Numbered from the stretch's first letter, positions 51,400-61,076 are shown. The stretch is DNA of 64,000 nucleotides from Dokdonella sp041395345 (GCF_041395345.1 NZ_JAWLAR010000010.1:62001-126000); one strand, 5' to 3'. Numbers and translations: made by a program. Notes: generated by a model not told the origin, from the sequence alone.

Positions 51400-52787
51400 C
51401 AGTCGCTGTCGAAAATCTTGCCCGGGTTCATGATGCCGCTCGGGTCGAGCACCCTCTTGATCTGACGCATCATTGCGATTTCGGCATCGCTGCGGGTGCC
51501 GGCCAGGTACTTCTTCTTGACCAGGCCAATGCCATGCTCCGCTGAAATGCTGCCGCCGAAGCGGGCCAGTGTTTCCGAAAGCAAGCTTGTTACGCGTTCG
51601 CAATCGGCGATGAATGCTTCTTCGCTGGTGCTTGCGCTCCTGATCACGTTGATGTGCAGGTTGCCGTCGCCTATATGGCCAAACCAGACGACTTCACATT
51701 CGGGGTATTCGCGATCGAAGATCTCGCGCATTGCCTGCATGAATGCGGGTATCGCGCTGGTGCGCACCGAGATGTCATTCTTGTACGGTTTCAGCGGTGC
51801 CAGGCTCTCGGTGATGCCTTCGCGCAGACGCCAGAGAGATGCCGCCTGCGACGAGCTCTGACTGATCACGCCATCGTTGACCCAACCATTTTCGAAACAC
51901 TCCTCGAAGACTTCACCGGCCAGGGCCTGCTGTGTCTCGTCTGCCGCATCGAATTCCGCCACCAGGTAGTACGGCGAAACCTGCTCGAAGGGATCCTGTG
52001 CCCCGTGGGCGACAACGTGGGCCAGCGCGCGATCGGTAAAGAATTCGAATGCGCTGAGCCCGAGTTTGCGGCGGCAACTCGAAAACACCTGCATCAGCGC
52101 CTGCATGGCAGGTACCGCGAGCAGCATCACGTTTGAAGCCGGGGCCGGATCGGTCAGGCGGACACTGGCCTCGACAATCAGTCCGAGGGTGCCTTCTGCA
52201 CCGATCATGAGATGGCGAAGATCGTAGCCGCTGGAGTTCTTGACCAGGCCGCGATTGAGGTCGAGCAGTTCCCCGCTGCCGCTAACCACCTTGAGCCCGG
52301 CAATCCATTCGCGCGTATTGCCATAGCGGATGACCCGGATGCCACCGGCATTGGTCGCGATGTTGCCGCCAATCGAGCAGGAACCACGCGCGGCGAAATC
52401 GACCGGCAGATTGCGTCGCCCATGCAGCAGCGCGTTGCAGGGCCTCGAGCGCGAGACCGGGTTGCACGGCAAGAATGCGGTCGACCGGATCGAATGCGAG
52501 CACGCGATTCATGCGCTCGAAACTGACCACCAACTCACCAGCCACGCCACGGCGCCGCCCGACAGCCCGGTACGACCACCGGAAGGGACCAGCGATATCG
52601 CTTCCTGCAATGCCCAGCGCACGATCGCCTGCACTTCCCCGATACTTGCGGGCAATGCAATGGCGAGTGGCGCAGGTGCCCAGCGTCGGGTCCAGTCCCG
52701 GCCATAGAACTCGAGATCGGCCGGACTCTTCTTCAGCATCAGCCCCGACAGATCTCGGCTCAGTCGCGACAGGGGTGAATCGGTCAT
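51399..52787 (-). pseudogene. D-2-hydroxyglutarate dehydrogenase-like FAD oxidase with two compensating frameshifts
   Basis: Read from the ATG at 52787, the N-terminus (SPLSRLSRDLSG...SGGRTGLSGGAVA) is in one frame, the middle (GELVVSFERMNRVLAFDPVD...GLALEALQRAA) in a second, and the rest (HGRRNLPVDFAARGSCSIGG to the C-terminus ending GIMNPGKIFDSD) back in the first. The shifts lie near 52545 and 52430; total length is 1389 bases, divisible by 3, so the corrected protein is 462 residues. This is the VAO/GlcD family: PP-loop, HIGDGNLHINV and SAEHGIGLVKKKYL. Its divergent position next to serA is that of bacterial D2HGDH, which reoxidises D-2-hydroxyglutarate made by SerA. Confidence 0.8.
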
Positions 52788-52956
52788 GCGCGGGGTTTCC
52801 GTATCGCGGGAGGGTAAAGCCATCAGCGTGCCAGTGATGCGGCATCGCGTCTACTGCTGCACTGCCGCAAAAGCACCGGGATCTGGCATAGTCGGCATCG
52901 ACCGGGCGATTGCCTTCTGGTATCCGCTGAAACCAACTCTGCCCATGCGACCCATC

Positions 52957-54192
52957 ATGAAGAAGACCTCCTACCCGAAGCAGGATATCCGCGTGCTGTT
53001 GCTCGAAGGCGTCAGCGCGAGTGCCGTGGACACCTTCAAGGCCGCCGGATATACGCAGATCGAATTGCATGACAAGTCGCTGCCCGAGGATGAACTGGGA
53101 CGATGCATTGCCGATGCGCATCTGGTCGGCATTCGTTCACGCACCCAGTTGAGCTCCGATGTGCTGGCCCAGGCCAAGCGCCTGATCGCCGTGGGCTGCT
53201 TCTGCATCGGCACCAATCAGGTCGATCTCGACGCTGCGCAGGCCCTGGGCGTACCGGTTTTCAACGCGCCCTATTCGAACACGCGCAGCGTGGCCGAACT
53301 GGTGCTTGCCGAGGCCATCCTGCTCCTGCGGCGGATTCCACAGAAGAATGCCGAATGCCACCGTGGCGGCTGGTCGAAATCGGCCAGTGGCAGTTTCGAA
53401 GTCCGCGACAAGGTGCTCGGCATCGTCGGCTACGGGCATATCGGCACCCAGGTCGGGCTGCTCGCCGAAGGCCTGGGCATGCGCGTGATCTTCCACGACA
53501 TCGAACCCAAGCTGACGCTCGGCAACGCGCGCGCCGCAGCCGGCCTGAAGGACCTGTTGCAACGCTCGGATATCGTCACCCTGCACGTTCCGCAGACACC
53601 GCAGACGGAAATGATGTTCGGCAAGGCGGAGTTCGCGATGATGCGCAAGGGCAGCGCCCTGATCAATGCATCCCGCGGCACCGTGGTCGATATCGACGCC
53701 CTCGCCGAAAGCCTGCGTAGCGAGCATCTTTCCGGTGCCGCCGTGGATGTGTTTCCGGTCGAACCCAAGGCCAATGGAGAAAAGTTCGTTTCACCGCTGG
53801 TCGGCATGGACAACGTGATCCTGACCCCGCATATCGGCGGCAGCACGCTCGAAGCCCAGGACAATATCGGTATCGAAGTCGCGGCCAAGCTGGTGCGCTA
53901 CAGCGACAATGGCTCGACGCTGTCGGCGGTCAATTTTCCGGAAGCCACCCTGCCCGAGCACCCGGACAGCCATCGTCTGCTGCATATCCATCGCAACATG
54001 CCCGGCATGCTCTCGCGAATCAACGAGATCTTCTCGCGCGAGAACGTCAACATCGACGGACAGTACCTGCAGACCAATGCCAATATTGGCTATGTCGTGG
54101 TCGATGTATCGACCAGCGAAACCCAGGCCGCCGCTTTGAAGGAAGCGTTGGCCTCGATCGAAGGCACGTTGCGCACGCGCGTCCTTTATTGA
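52957..54192 (+). CDS. serA: D-3-phosphoglycerate dehydrogenase
   Basis: 411 residues from the ATG at 52957; ATG 52945 would add four. NAD-binding motif GIVGYGHIGTQVGLLAEGLGM, catalytic Arg in INASRGTVVD, Glu in VFPVEPKANG, and His in LTPHIGGSTLEAQ, then a C-terminal ACT domain (HRNMPGMLSRINEIF) for serine feedback. Same length as E. coli SerA. First step of serine synthesis; this enzyme type also reduces 2-oxoglutarate to D-2-hydroxyglutarate, matching the divergent D2HGDH-like gene. Confidence 0.95.
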   Translation: MKKTSYPKQDIRVLLLEGVSASAVDTFKAAGYTQIELHDKSLPEDELGRCIADAHLVGIRSRTQLSSDVLAQAKRLIAVGCFCIGTNQVDLDAAQALGVPVFNAPYSNTRSVAELVLAEAILLLRRIPQKNAECHRGGWSKSASGSFEVRDKVLGIVGYGHIGTQVGLLAEGLGMRVIFHDIEPKLTLGNARAAAGLKDLLQRSDIVTLHVPQTPQTEMMFGKAEFAMMRKGSALINASRGTVVDIDALAESLRSEHLSGAAVDVFPVEPKANGEKFVSPLVGMDNVILTPHIGGSTLEAQDNIGIEVAAKLVRYSDNGSTLSAVNFPEATLPEHPDSHRLLHIHRNMPGMLSRINEIFSRENVNIDGQYLQTNANIGYVVVDVSTSETQAAALKEALASIEGTLRTRVLY

Positions 54193-54806
54193 TCGTCGCG
54201 TCCCGCCGCGATCGGCAGGCGCCAGCCGTAGCGGATGGCCATGAAGCGAAGGCCGAAACACAGGCTGGTGGAGACGACCAGCACCGGCAGCTCGGGCAGG
54301 GAAAACTGCTTGCCGATCACGATGACTGATGCGCCGGCCAGGGCGGCCACCGCGTAAAGCTCCGAACGCAGTACAACCGGAGTCTGCGCAACGAGAATAT
54401 CGCGCACGATGCCGCCGCCGATTCCACTGAGCATGCCAAGCAGGGTCGCCGAGACAGGGCCCAGCCCGAATGCCAGTGCCTTGCTGGCCCCGGTCACGGC
54501 AAACAGGGCCAGGCCGACCGCATCGAACAGTTGGACCGGATTGCGTAGCCTTTCGATATCCTCGCAGCGAAAGAAGGTCAGCAGACCGGCAAGGCAAGTA
54601 ATACCCACGTAGTGCCAACCAACCAGGGCTGACGGTGGCGTCGCACCGATCAGCACGTCGCGAATGATGCCGCCGGACACGGCTGCTGCGAAGGAGAGCA
54701 CCAGTACGCCGAACAGGTCGAGTCGGTGGCGCACGCCAACGGTGGCGCCACTGATTGCGAATACGAAGGTACCGGCATAGTCCAGTACAGTCAGGAACAG
54801 GTTCAC
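54186..54806 (-). CDS. TRIC-type cation channel / UPF0126 family protein
   Basis: 206 residues with seven hydrophobic helices. Two homologous halves each carry a glycine-rich block: SGGIIRDVLIG and GGGIVRDILVAQTP, the repeated GGxxRD signature of the bacterial TRIC family (E. coli YicG/YadS). Members form trimeric K+/Na+ channels in the inner membrane. Its stop overlaps the convergent serA end by 7 bases. Confidence 0.9.
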   Translation of the reverse strand: MNLFLTVLDYAGTFVFAISGATVGVRHRLDLFGVLVLSFAAAVSGGIIRDVLIGATPPSALVGWHYVGITCLAGLLTFFRCEDIERLRNPVQLFDAVGLALFAVTGASKALAFGLGPVSATLLGMLSGIGGGIVRDILVAQTPVVLRSELYAVAALAGASVIVIGKQFSLPELPVLVVSTSLCFGLRFMAIRYGWRLPIAAGRDDQ

Positions 54807-54869
54807 GAACGCAGGCTCCGGCGTGGGAAACCGGCATGGTACGCGAACCGTTCCATGCGACGTGCCCCG

Positions 54870-56366
54870 CTACCAGGTGTAGCGCACGGTGTAGCTCAGC
54901 TTGGCCTCCGAATCTGCTGCGATCCGCAGAGGGAAGTCGATCGTCTGCGCATCCTGCTTGACGAAATCATGGTTCTTCGCCGTGATGCGCCACGTGCTCC
55001 AGCGATACAGGTATTCGCGCACGACCACGTCCACGGCCGACTTCTTGCGGTTGCGCACACTGATCTCGAAACTTTCGTCAATGATCTGGCCGGCGCTGTC
55101 CAGCGTGAAGCCGGTCTGGCGCCGTTCGCCGACGACATCGAACGAATTGCCGAGCTTGATGCGCACGGTCTCGTTACGAGGCGTGTGCTTGATCACGTCC
55201 TCGCCGATGAATTCGAGAGTACCGTCCACCGAAGCCTGATTGACGCGCATGCGACCGGCAGGCAGTGGAACGCCAAGCTGGTTGGCTTCGCTGTTCTTGA
55301 ATTCCAGGTATGCGCCGACGTTCCCTTCGGTGGTTGCTCCATAACCCTGATCGGAGATCGGTTGTGACCAGTGGTTCCAGGGCTGCGGGGATGCGGTAAA
55401 CACCAGTTGCTTGTTGCAAGCCAGGTTGACCGCCGTTGGAAACAGCTCCAGTTGCTTGGTCGAATTGTCCGGGAGATCGCTGCGGCGCCCCAGCGTGTAC
55501 AGGTGGTACTCGAACAGGGAAGACTCGGTGAAGCCCTGCTCCGCCGCCTCGGCCATGACACCACCCCGCTTCATCATGACCGTCTGCGGTTGCGCCGCTG
55601 CAGGTGCTCGATTGACCTCTCCGGCGATCAGCTTCAGTTGTGCCGACGGGTAGCTCGCACCGGACTGATTGACAATCGTCACCCAGGAGGAAAGATCCAT
55701 CTGGCAGTCATTGTCCGACTCGCGCAAGCTGATGTTGTAGTCACTCCACCAGGTCATGCCCTGAGTCTGGTAGGAGACCCGTGTCGAATGGGTGCCGCCA
55801 CGTCTCGCATCCACCAGCCAGACCAGGGTCGGCTTCGTGATCAGGCCACCGGGCAGGCTCGGAAACAGTACGTTGCCAAAGTTCGAGATGCTCAGCACCT
55901 CGCCGCTTCCACGCTGAAGGACCAGACTTCCACCCGCCGCGGAAAGCAGCGTTCCACTGATCGTTTCTAGCGCACTGCCATTGAACTGCTCGATCGTGAT
56001 CTGCTCGCCCACGTAGCGCTCGAGCAGCTTGTCGCGATTGACCAGGTCATACTGGTAGTTCTGCTCGACAACGCGCGTTCCGGCCGGATCGGTGAGCGAT
56101 TCGAACGATACCGTAGTCGGATCGATGCGCTTCGCCACGTCGGTAAAGCGCAGCATGCCGCTACCTGCTTGCAGGGTCATCTTGCGACCGTCGCGCACCA
56201 GTGCGTAGCCGGGCAATGCCGCGCCATAGTTTCCCAGCCGTTCGGTACTGATCTGGCCTGGCTGGGCCGAGCTGTAGATGGTCAGCGAGTAGTCAGGGGC
56301 GTCAGCGACAGCAGCCTGAAACGGCAGTATCGTGACAATGGCGGCAGCGAGAAGTCCTGTACGCAT
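54870..56366 (-). CDS. DUF4139 domain secreted protein
   Basis: 498 residues from the ATG at 56366 (AGGA 6 bases upstream). Signal peptide LLAAAIVTILPFQAAVADA. The mature region begins with DYSLTIYSSAQPGQISTERL and continues as a beta-rich protein; TWWSDYNISLRESDNDCQMDLSSWVTIVNQSGASY and the C-terminal LSYTVRYTW segment are typical of the DUF4139 family. Function unknown; expected to be periplasmic or outer-membrane attached. It is 74 bases downstream of the nitroreductase gene on the same strand. Confidence 0.83.
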   Translation of the reverse strand: MRTGLLAAAIVTILPFQAAVADAPDYSLTIYSSAQPGQISTERLGNYGAALPGYALVRDGRKMTLQAGSGMLRFTDVAKRIDPTTVSFESLTDPAGTRVVEQNYQYDLVNRDKLLERYVGEQITIEQFNGSALETISGTLLSAAGGSLVLQRGSGEVLSISNFGNVLFPSLPGGLITKPTLVWLVDARRGGTHSTRVSYQTQGMTWWSDYNISLRESDNDCQMDLSSWVTIVNQSGASYPSAQLKLIAGEVNRAPAAAQPQTVMMKRGGVMAEAAEQGFTESSLFEYHLYTLGRRSDLPDNSTKQLELFPTAVNLACNKQLVFTASPQPWNHWSQPISDQGYGATTEGNVGAYLEFKNSEANQLGVPLPAGRMRVNQASVDGTLEFIGEDVIKHTPRNETVRIKLGNSFDVVGERRQTGFTLDSAGQIIDESFEISVRNRKKSAVDVVVREYLYRWSTWRITAKNHDFVKQDAQTIDFPLRIAADSEAKLSYTVRYTW

Positions 56367-56440
56367 GATTTTTCCTGGTTGGAGAATTCCGAAATATGCA
56401 ACGCAGAAGCCGGCCTTGCGGGGTTTCGCCGTTTCAGGGC

Positions 56441-57130
56441 TCAATCCGCGTCCTGCCTGGCTTCGACGAATGTCGAGAATTGCTGCAAGGTCTTGCGAGA
56501 TATGTCGGGCACCCGGCAGCCGTCGGCCGGATGACCGACAACCAGCAGCAGATAGGGAACTTCGTTTTTCGGACGATCAAGTATCTCGTTGAGAAAGGCC
56601 ATCGGACTCGGCGTATGCGTAAGACTGGCCAGGCCGGACTTGTGCAACGCTGCAATGAGCATGCCCGTGGCAATTCCTGTCGACTCATGCGGGTAATAGC
56701 GCTTGGCCTTGCGCCCGTCGACCATGGGGCCGGTGCGTTCGTAGAAGATCGCGATCAGCCATGGCGCGATTTCCAGAAACGGCTTGTGCTCGTCGGTTCC
56801 GAGCGCAGCGAGCGCCTGCAGCCACTCCTCGGGCGCTCGTCTTTCATAGAACTCCCGTTCCTCCGCCTCGGCGGCGATCCGGATCCGCCGCTTGATGGCG
56901 GGATCGGAAATGGCCACGAAATGCCAGGGCTGCTGGTTGGCGCCACTCGGCGCGGTACCGGCAGCGCGCAGGCACTCCTCGATGATCTCGCGCGGGACCG
57001 GCCGCGGAGAATAGTCGCGCACGGTTCGCCGCGTGGACAATTCGGCATGCAGCTGGCGTGCACGATTCAGAATCCTTTCATCGTCGGCGTCCACCCGATC
57101 CTGCAGGGGTACGGTTCTGGTCGATTCCAT
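56441..57130 (-). CDS. Nitroreductase family FMN oxidoreductase
   Basis: 229 residues. STRRTVRDYSPRPVPREIIEECLRAAGTAPSGANQQPWHF is the FMN-phosphate site of the nitroreductase fold; ATGMLIAALHKSGLASLTHTPSPMAFLNEIL and the LLLVVGHPADG C-terminal strand follow the iodotyrosine-deiodinase-like/BluB-like subgroup. The subgroup's actual substrates vary, so none is assigned. Divergent from the chaC-like gene (101 bases between starts). Confidence 0.85.
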   Translation of the reverse strand: MESTRTVPLQDRVDADDERILNRARQLHAELSTRRTVRDYSPRPVPREIIEECLRAAGTAPSGANQQPWHFVAISDPAIKRRIRIAAEAEEREFYERRAPEEWLQALAALGTDEHKPFLEIAPWLIAIFYERTGPMVDGRKAKRYYPHESTGIATGMLIAALHKSGLASLTHTPSPMAFLNEILDRPKNEVPYLLLVVGHPADGCRVPDISRKTLQQFSTFVEARQDAD

Positions 57131-57231
57131 GTCGAGAGCATAGCGCGAGCGGTGCGGATCGTGCGCGGACTGGCCGCTGGTATTGCCCAGAGGATACGAT
57201 CCTTCTCACGTTCCAGACTGCGGCGGCGTGC

Positions 57232-57801
57232 ATGTCGGTCAATACCATCGCGATCAATCAGCGGCTGAACAGATTCGACGGTCACGAGGAAATCTGGCTG
57301 TTCGGCTATGGATCGCTGATCTGGAAAGTGGATTTCCCGTATCTGGAGCGACGTCCTGCGCGCATTCATGGCTGGGTGCGCCGGTTCTGGCAAGGTTCGC
57401 ACGACCATCGCGGCACAGCCGAGGCTCCCGGCCGCGTTGCCACGCTGATTGCCGAGCCGAACGCGATCTGTGCGGGCATGGCCTACCGGATTGCGCCAGC
57501 CGTGTTTGACCACCTCGACATGCGAGAGAAGAACGGCTACCTGCGCGAAGTGGTCGGCATCGAGTTCAAGAGCGGTGAAACCGTCGACGGCCTGATCTAC
57601 ATCGCGGGACCTGAAAACGAAGCGTTTCTTGGCCATGCCTCGGATGCCGAGATCGCGGCCCAGATCGCGCGGTCCAGGGGACCCAGCGGATTGAATCGCG
57701 ACTACCTGACGCATCTGGCAGATGCCCTGCGCGACATGGGTGAGCAGGACGCTCATGTTTTCGCGATCGAAAGACACCTGAACGCCGGCCTCGCGATCTG
57801 A
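57232..57801 (+). CDS. Gamma-glutamylcyclotransferase, ChaC-like
   Basis: 189 residues from the ATG at 57232. The motif IWLFGYGSLIWKVDF is the GGCT-fold YGSL substrate-binding loop; RRFWQGSHDHRGTAEAPGRVATL is the ChaC block, and DMREKNGYLREVV carries the catalytic Glu. ChaC enzymes split glutathione to 5-oxoproline and Cys-Gly in the cytoplasm. The longer frame from 57058 is antisense to the nitroreductase gene and was rejected. Confidence 0.9.
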   Translation: MSVNTIAINQRLNRFDGHEEIWLFGYGSLIWKVDFPYLERRPARIHGWVRRFWQGSHDHRGTAEAPGRVATLIAEPNAICAGMAYRIAPAVFDHLDMREKNGYLREVVGIEFKSGETVDGLIYIAGPENEAFLGHASDAEIAAQIARSRGPSGLNRDYLTHLADALRDMGEQDAHVFAIERHLNAGLAI

Positions 57802-57813
57802 CTGGCGCAATCG

Positions 57814-57827
57814 CCCCGTCACCGGGG
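57814..57827. terminator. Small GC hairpin after the chaC-like gene
   Basis: CCCCG (57814-57818) and CGGGG (57823-57827) around a TCAC loop, 13 bases after the stop. Followed by TTCAAG only, with no T-run, so at best a weak terminator. Confidence 0.3.
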
Positions 57828-57941
57828 TTCAAGCCTCACAGCAGCTGCCAGCCTGAACGAATGCAACTGCTTTTCCGCATCGTCCGGGACGCTGCGCTGC
57901 CGTAGTGGCATCATTGTCGAAAGCCTCTGACCGGTACAAGA

Positions 57942-59228
57942 ATGTTTTCTCGACTGCAATGGCTGCTGCTGCAGCTCTCACGCATGCTCTGGGTGCGCGC
58001 AACGGCATTCTCAGTTCTCGGCATCCTGACCGCGCTGGTCGCCCTGGTCGTCAAGCAATACATACCGAATCACTTGCCGGCGACGATTGGTGCCGATGCC
58101 GTTGATACGCTGCTGCAGATCATCGCCACGAGCATGCTGTCCGTGACGATATTCTCGCTCAGCACGATGGTTGCCGCGTATGCGTCTGCCACGAGCAACA
58201 CGACGCCGCGTGCGACTCATCTCCTGCTCACCGACAGCACGGCGCAGAATGCGCTGGCAACCTTTCTTGGCTCATTCCTGTTCAGTCTCGTCAGCATCAT
58301 CGTGCTGCAAACAGGCCTGTATGGCGATACAGGCCGCGTCGTCCTGTATGCGGTAACCCTGGGCGTCATCATCGTCATCGTGATCACGCTGCTGCGCTGG
58401 AGCGACTATGTGCTGCGCCTTGGCCGGGTCAGCCCGACCTGCGATCGTGTCGAAGCCGCCGCAACCTCCGCGATCCGGCGGCGGCGCGCTTCCCCCTATC
58501 TGGCAGGTCAACCCCGCGAAGCCGGTGAGACGGGTATTCCTGAAGGAACCATGCCGATCAAGACGGATGAATTCGGCTATATCGAGCACATCGACATGCA
58601 GGCCTTGCAGGAAACCGCCGAAGCTTGCGAAACGGAAATCTACCTGGTCGCCCTGCCGGGACACTTTGCCGGTGCGGCGCAGCCCCTGGCTCGAATCAAG
58701 GGCGCTCTTCCGGAGGAATCGATCAGGAAGATTCGCAAGGCGTTCAGCATTTCTGCTTCGCGCAGTTTCGACCAGGATCCGCGCTTCGGTGTCTGCGTGC
58801 TTTCAGAAATTGCTTCGCGCGCGCTCTCACCTGCGATCAATGATCCCGGCACGGCCATCGACGTACTCAGCCGGGGTGCACGCATGCTTTCGCTGTGGTC
58901 GGAAAATCACCCTCATGCGATCGAGGTCAAGAAGGAGGACTCCATTCGCTTCCCAAACGTGCATGTCCCTCCGCTCGAACTGGAAGAACTTTTTGACGAC
59001 TTCTTCATTCCGATCGCACGAGACGGTGCCGGGCTGGTCGAAGTGGGCATTCACCTTCAGAAAATGCTGCTGACTCTGGCCAGCCTTGGCGACAGGAGAT
59101 ACCTGCGCGCGGCCGCGCGCCAGTCGGCACATGCACTGGCGCGTGCAGAAGCGTCCCTGAGCCTGACAGACGATATCGTGCGCATTCAGCAAGCCGCGGC
59201 CCGTGTAGCCAAGCTGGCTGACGCATGA
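57942..59228 (+). CDS. DUF2254 membrane protein
   Basis: 428 residues. Four N-terminal TM helices (FSVLGILTALVALVV, LLQIIATSMLSVTIFSLSTMVAAY, FLGSFLFSLVSIIVLQTG, VVLYAVTLGVIIVIVITLL) are followed by a soluble domain with DEFGYIEHIDMQAL and RSFDQDPRFGVCVLSEIASRALSPAINDPGTAIDV, the distinctive DUF2254 sequence. No function is established; an inner-membrane protein with a cytoplasmic regulatory domain is inferred. No clear ribosome site was found at the ATG. Confidence 0.85.
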   Translation: MFSRLQWLLLQLSRMLWVRATAFSVLGILTALVALVVKQYIPNHLPATIGADAVDTLLQIIATSMLSVTIFSLSTMVAAYASATSNTTPRATHLLLTDSTAQNALATFLGSFLFSLVSIIVLQTGLYGDTGRVVLYAVTLGVIIVIVITLLRWSDYVLRLGRVSPTCDRVEAAATSAIRRRRASPYLAGQPREAGETGIPEGTMPIKTDEFGYIEHIDMQALQETAEACETEIYLVALPGHFAGAAQPLARIKGALPEESIRKIRKAFSISASRSFDQDPRFGVCVLSEIASRALSPAINDPGTAIDVLSRGARMLSLWSENHPHAIEVKKEDSIRFPNVHVPPLELEELFDDFFIPIARDGAGLVEVGIHLQKMLLTLASLGDRRYLRAAARQSAHALARAEASLSLTDDIVRIQQAAARVAKLADA

Positions 59229-59271
59229 ATCCCCGTCTACGAAACGGGCATGCATCCCCTGGAGCATTTGC

Positions 59272-60153
59272 TTGAATGCCAAGGCCGATATCAAGGCATG
59301 GCGCGACGCGGGATGCATGCTCCGATTCGGCCATCATGAGATCTTCGTTCGCTCGGGAGGCCGCCCCGATGGACCTGCCCTGCTCCTGATTCACGGGTTT
59401 CCCACGTCCTCATGGGACTGGCAGCCCATCTGGCCGGAACTGGAAAACACCCATCACTTGATCAGCTTCGACATGCTCGGTTTCGGATTTTCCGACAAGC
59501 CGGCAGGTCATCGCTATTCCATGTTCGAGCAGGCCGACATTGCGCAGGCCGTGCTCAGGCATTGCGGCGCGAGCGAATACCACATCCTTGCGCACGACTA
59601 CGGCGACACGGTCGCGCAGGAACTGCTGGCCCGCGACCTTGACGGCCCCCAGGCATGCACGCTGCTCAGTGTCTGTCTGCTCAATGGCGGCCTGTTTCCG
59701 GAATCACACCGTCTGTTGACCATCCAGAAACTGTTGCTCTCTCCCATTGGCCCGCTGGTTGCGCGCCTCTCGAGCCGCAGGAGTCTGGCCATCAGCATGC
59801 GCAACATCTTCGGCCCGGACACTCAGCCCGACGATGACTTGCTGGACGGGTTCTGGTGGCTGCTGACTGTCAATGACGGCAAGAAATGCATTGCGGACTT
59901 GATCCGCTATGTGCGCGAGCGCGCTGAATTCCGTGAACGCTGGGTCGGAGCCATGCAGCGGAGCAGCCGGCCGCTGAAGCTCGTCAATGGACCTGTCGAC
60001 CCGATCTCGGGCGCGCACATGGTCGAGCGCTATCGGCAAATCGTGCCGCGGCCGAACATCACCGAGTTGCCAGGTATCGGCCATTATCCGCAAGTCGAGT
60101 CTCCGGCTGGCGTCGCAGCCGCGTACAGGGAATTTCGAGAAAGCATGGCCTGA
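59272..60153 (+). CDS. Alpha/beta hydrolase, MEST/epoxide-hydrolase-like
   Basis: 293 residues, TTG start at 59272 with GGAG 7 bases upstream. Oxyanion motif HGFPTSSWDW, nucleophile elbow AHDYGDTVAQELL, where the nucleophile is Asp rather than Ser, as in haloalkane dehalogenases, epoxide hydrolases and MEST proteins. DPISG gives the acid, and GIGHYPQVE the catalytic His. A cap domain with RNIFGPDTQPDDDLLDGFW lies between. The MEST-like HDYGDTVAQE core is the best match; its substrate is not known. Confidence 0.83.
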   Translation: MNAKADIKAWRDAGCMLRFGHHEIFVRSGGRPDGPALLLIHGFPTSSWDWQPIWPELENTHHLISFDMLGFGFSDKPAGHRYSMFEQADIAQAVLRHCGASEYHILAHDYGDTVAQELLARDLDGPQACTLLSVCLLNGGLFPESHRLLTIQKLLLSPIGPLVARLSSRRSLAISMRNIFGPDTQPDDDLLDGFWWLLTVNDGKKCIADLIRYVRERAEFRERWVGAMQRSSRPLKLVNGPVDPISGAHMVERYRQIVPRPNITELPGIGHYPQVESPAGVAAAYREFRESMA

Positions 60154-60227
60154 CCACCTGTGACTTTCGGGCCGTGTGCATGAAATTCGAGCGCGCATAG
60201 TAGGGATACCTTCCAGGGGACAATCCA

Positions 60228-61076
60228 ATGCGCACCCTCAGCCTTCTGTTCGCTTCACTGAGCTCGATAATCATCGGTTGTTCCCGTTCCGAACCGCCTG
60301 CTGCGCCCTCGCCCGCAACCAGTGCCGCGGAATCGATTGGACCTGCACAGGCATCCGGCTCCGGCGACGTGGCGACGAAGGATCCGGGTATCGCCGCAGT
60401 TCTGGCCAATCCGGCCCGTAGCGAAGCCGACCGCGGACGCGACGCGCGCGACCAACCCGAAGCCGTGCTGACCCTGGCCGGGTTCGGACCCGGCATGACC
60501 ATTGCCGACATTTTCGGTGGCGGCGGCTACTACAGCGAGATTCTCTCGGGCGTTGTCGGGGTGGAGGGAAAAGTCGTGCTGATCAACAACGCGGCCTACG
60601 ACGCCTATGCGAAGAAAGGCCTTGAACCGAGACTCGCCGACGGGCGCCTGCCGAATGTCGAATACAACATCGTTCCAAATGACGCCATGCAACTGGGCGA
60701 TTCGACCCTCGATGGCGCGATGATCGTCATGTCCTACCACGACCTCTACGTCGTCGACCCGGAAAACGGATGGCCGGCCATCGATGCCGGACAGTTCCTC
60801 GACCAGATTGCGACGGCACTGAAGCCCGGAGGTGTTCTGCTGATCGTGGACCATTCCGCCCGCGAGGGCAGCGGCAACTCGGACGCCAACAGTTTGCACC
60901 GCATCGAGGAATCCTTCGCCAGGGCTGATATCAGCAGCCACGGACTCGAGCTGATTTCCAGTTCGGATGTGCTGCGCAACCCCGACGATCCGCGAGACAA
61001 GGGCGCGCTCGATGAAAGCATCCGGGGCAAGACCGACCGCTTCGTGCATGTCTATCGGAAGAACCCCGATGCCTGA
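60228..61076 (+). CDS. Predicted SAM methyltransferase with lipoprotein signal (COG4798-like)
   Basis: 282 residues; AGGGGA lies 7 bases before the ATG. The first 18 residues (TLSLLFASLSSIIIGC) are a lipoprotein signal with lipobox IIGC, followed by a Pro/Ser/Ala linker to ~50. The rest is a Rossmann methyltransferase: MTIADIFGGGGYYSEILSGVVG for SAM, then ALKPGGVLLIVDHSAREG. Some COG4798 members are known to carry export signals. SAM is not expected outside the cytoplasm, so activity there is puzzling. Confidence 0.78.
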   Translation: MRTLSLLFASLSSIIIGCSRSEPPAAPSPATSAAESIGPAQASGSGDVATKDPGIAAVLANPARSEADRGRDARDQPEAVLTLAGFGPGMTIADIFGGGGYYSEILSGVVGVEGKVVLINNAAYDAYAKKGLEPRLADGRLPNVEYNIVPNDAMQLGDSTLDGAMIVMSYHDLYVVDPENGWPAIDAGQFLDQIATALKPGGVLLIVDHSAREGSGNSDANSLHRIEESFARADISSHGLELISSSDVLRNPDDPRDKGALDESIRGKTDRFVHVYRKNPDA

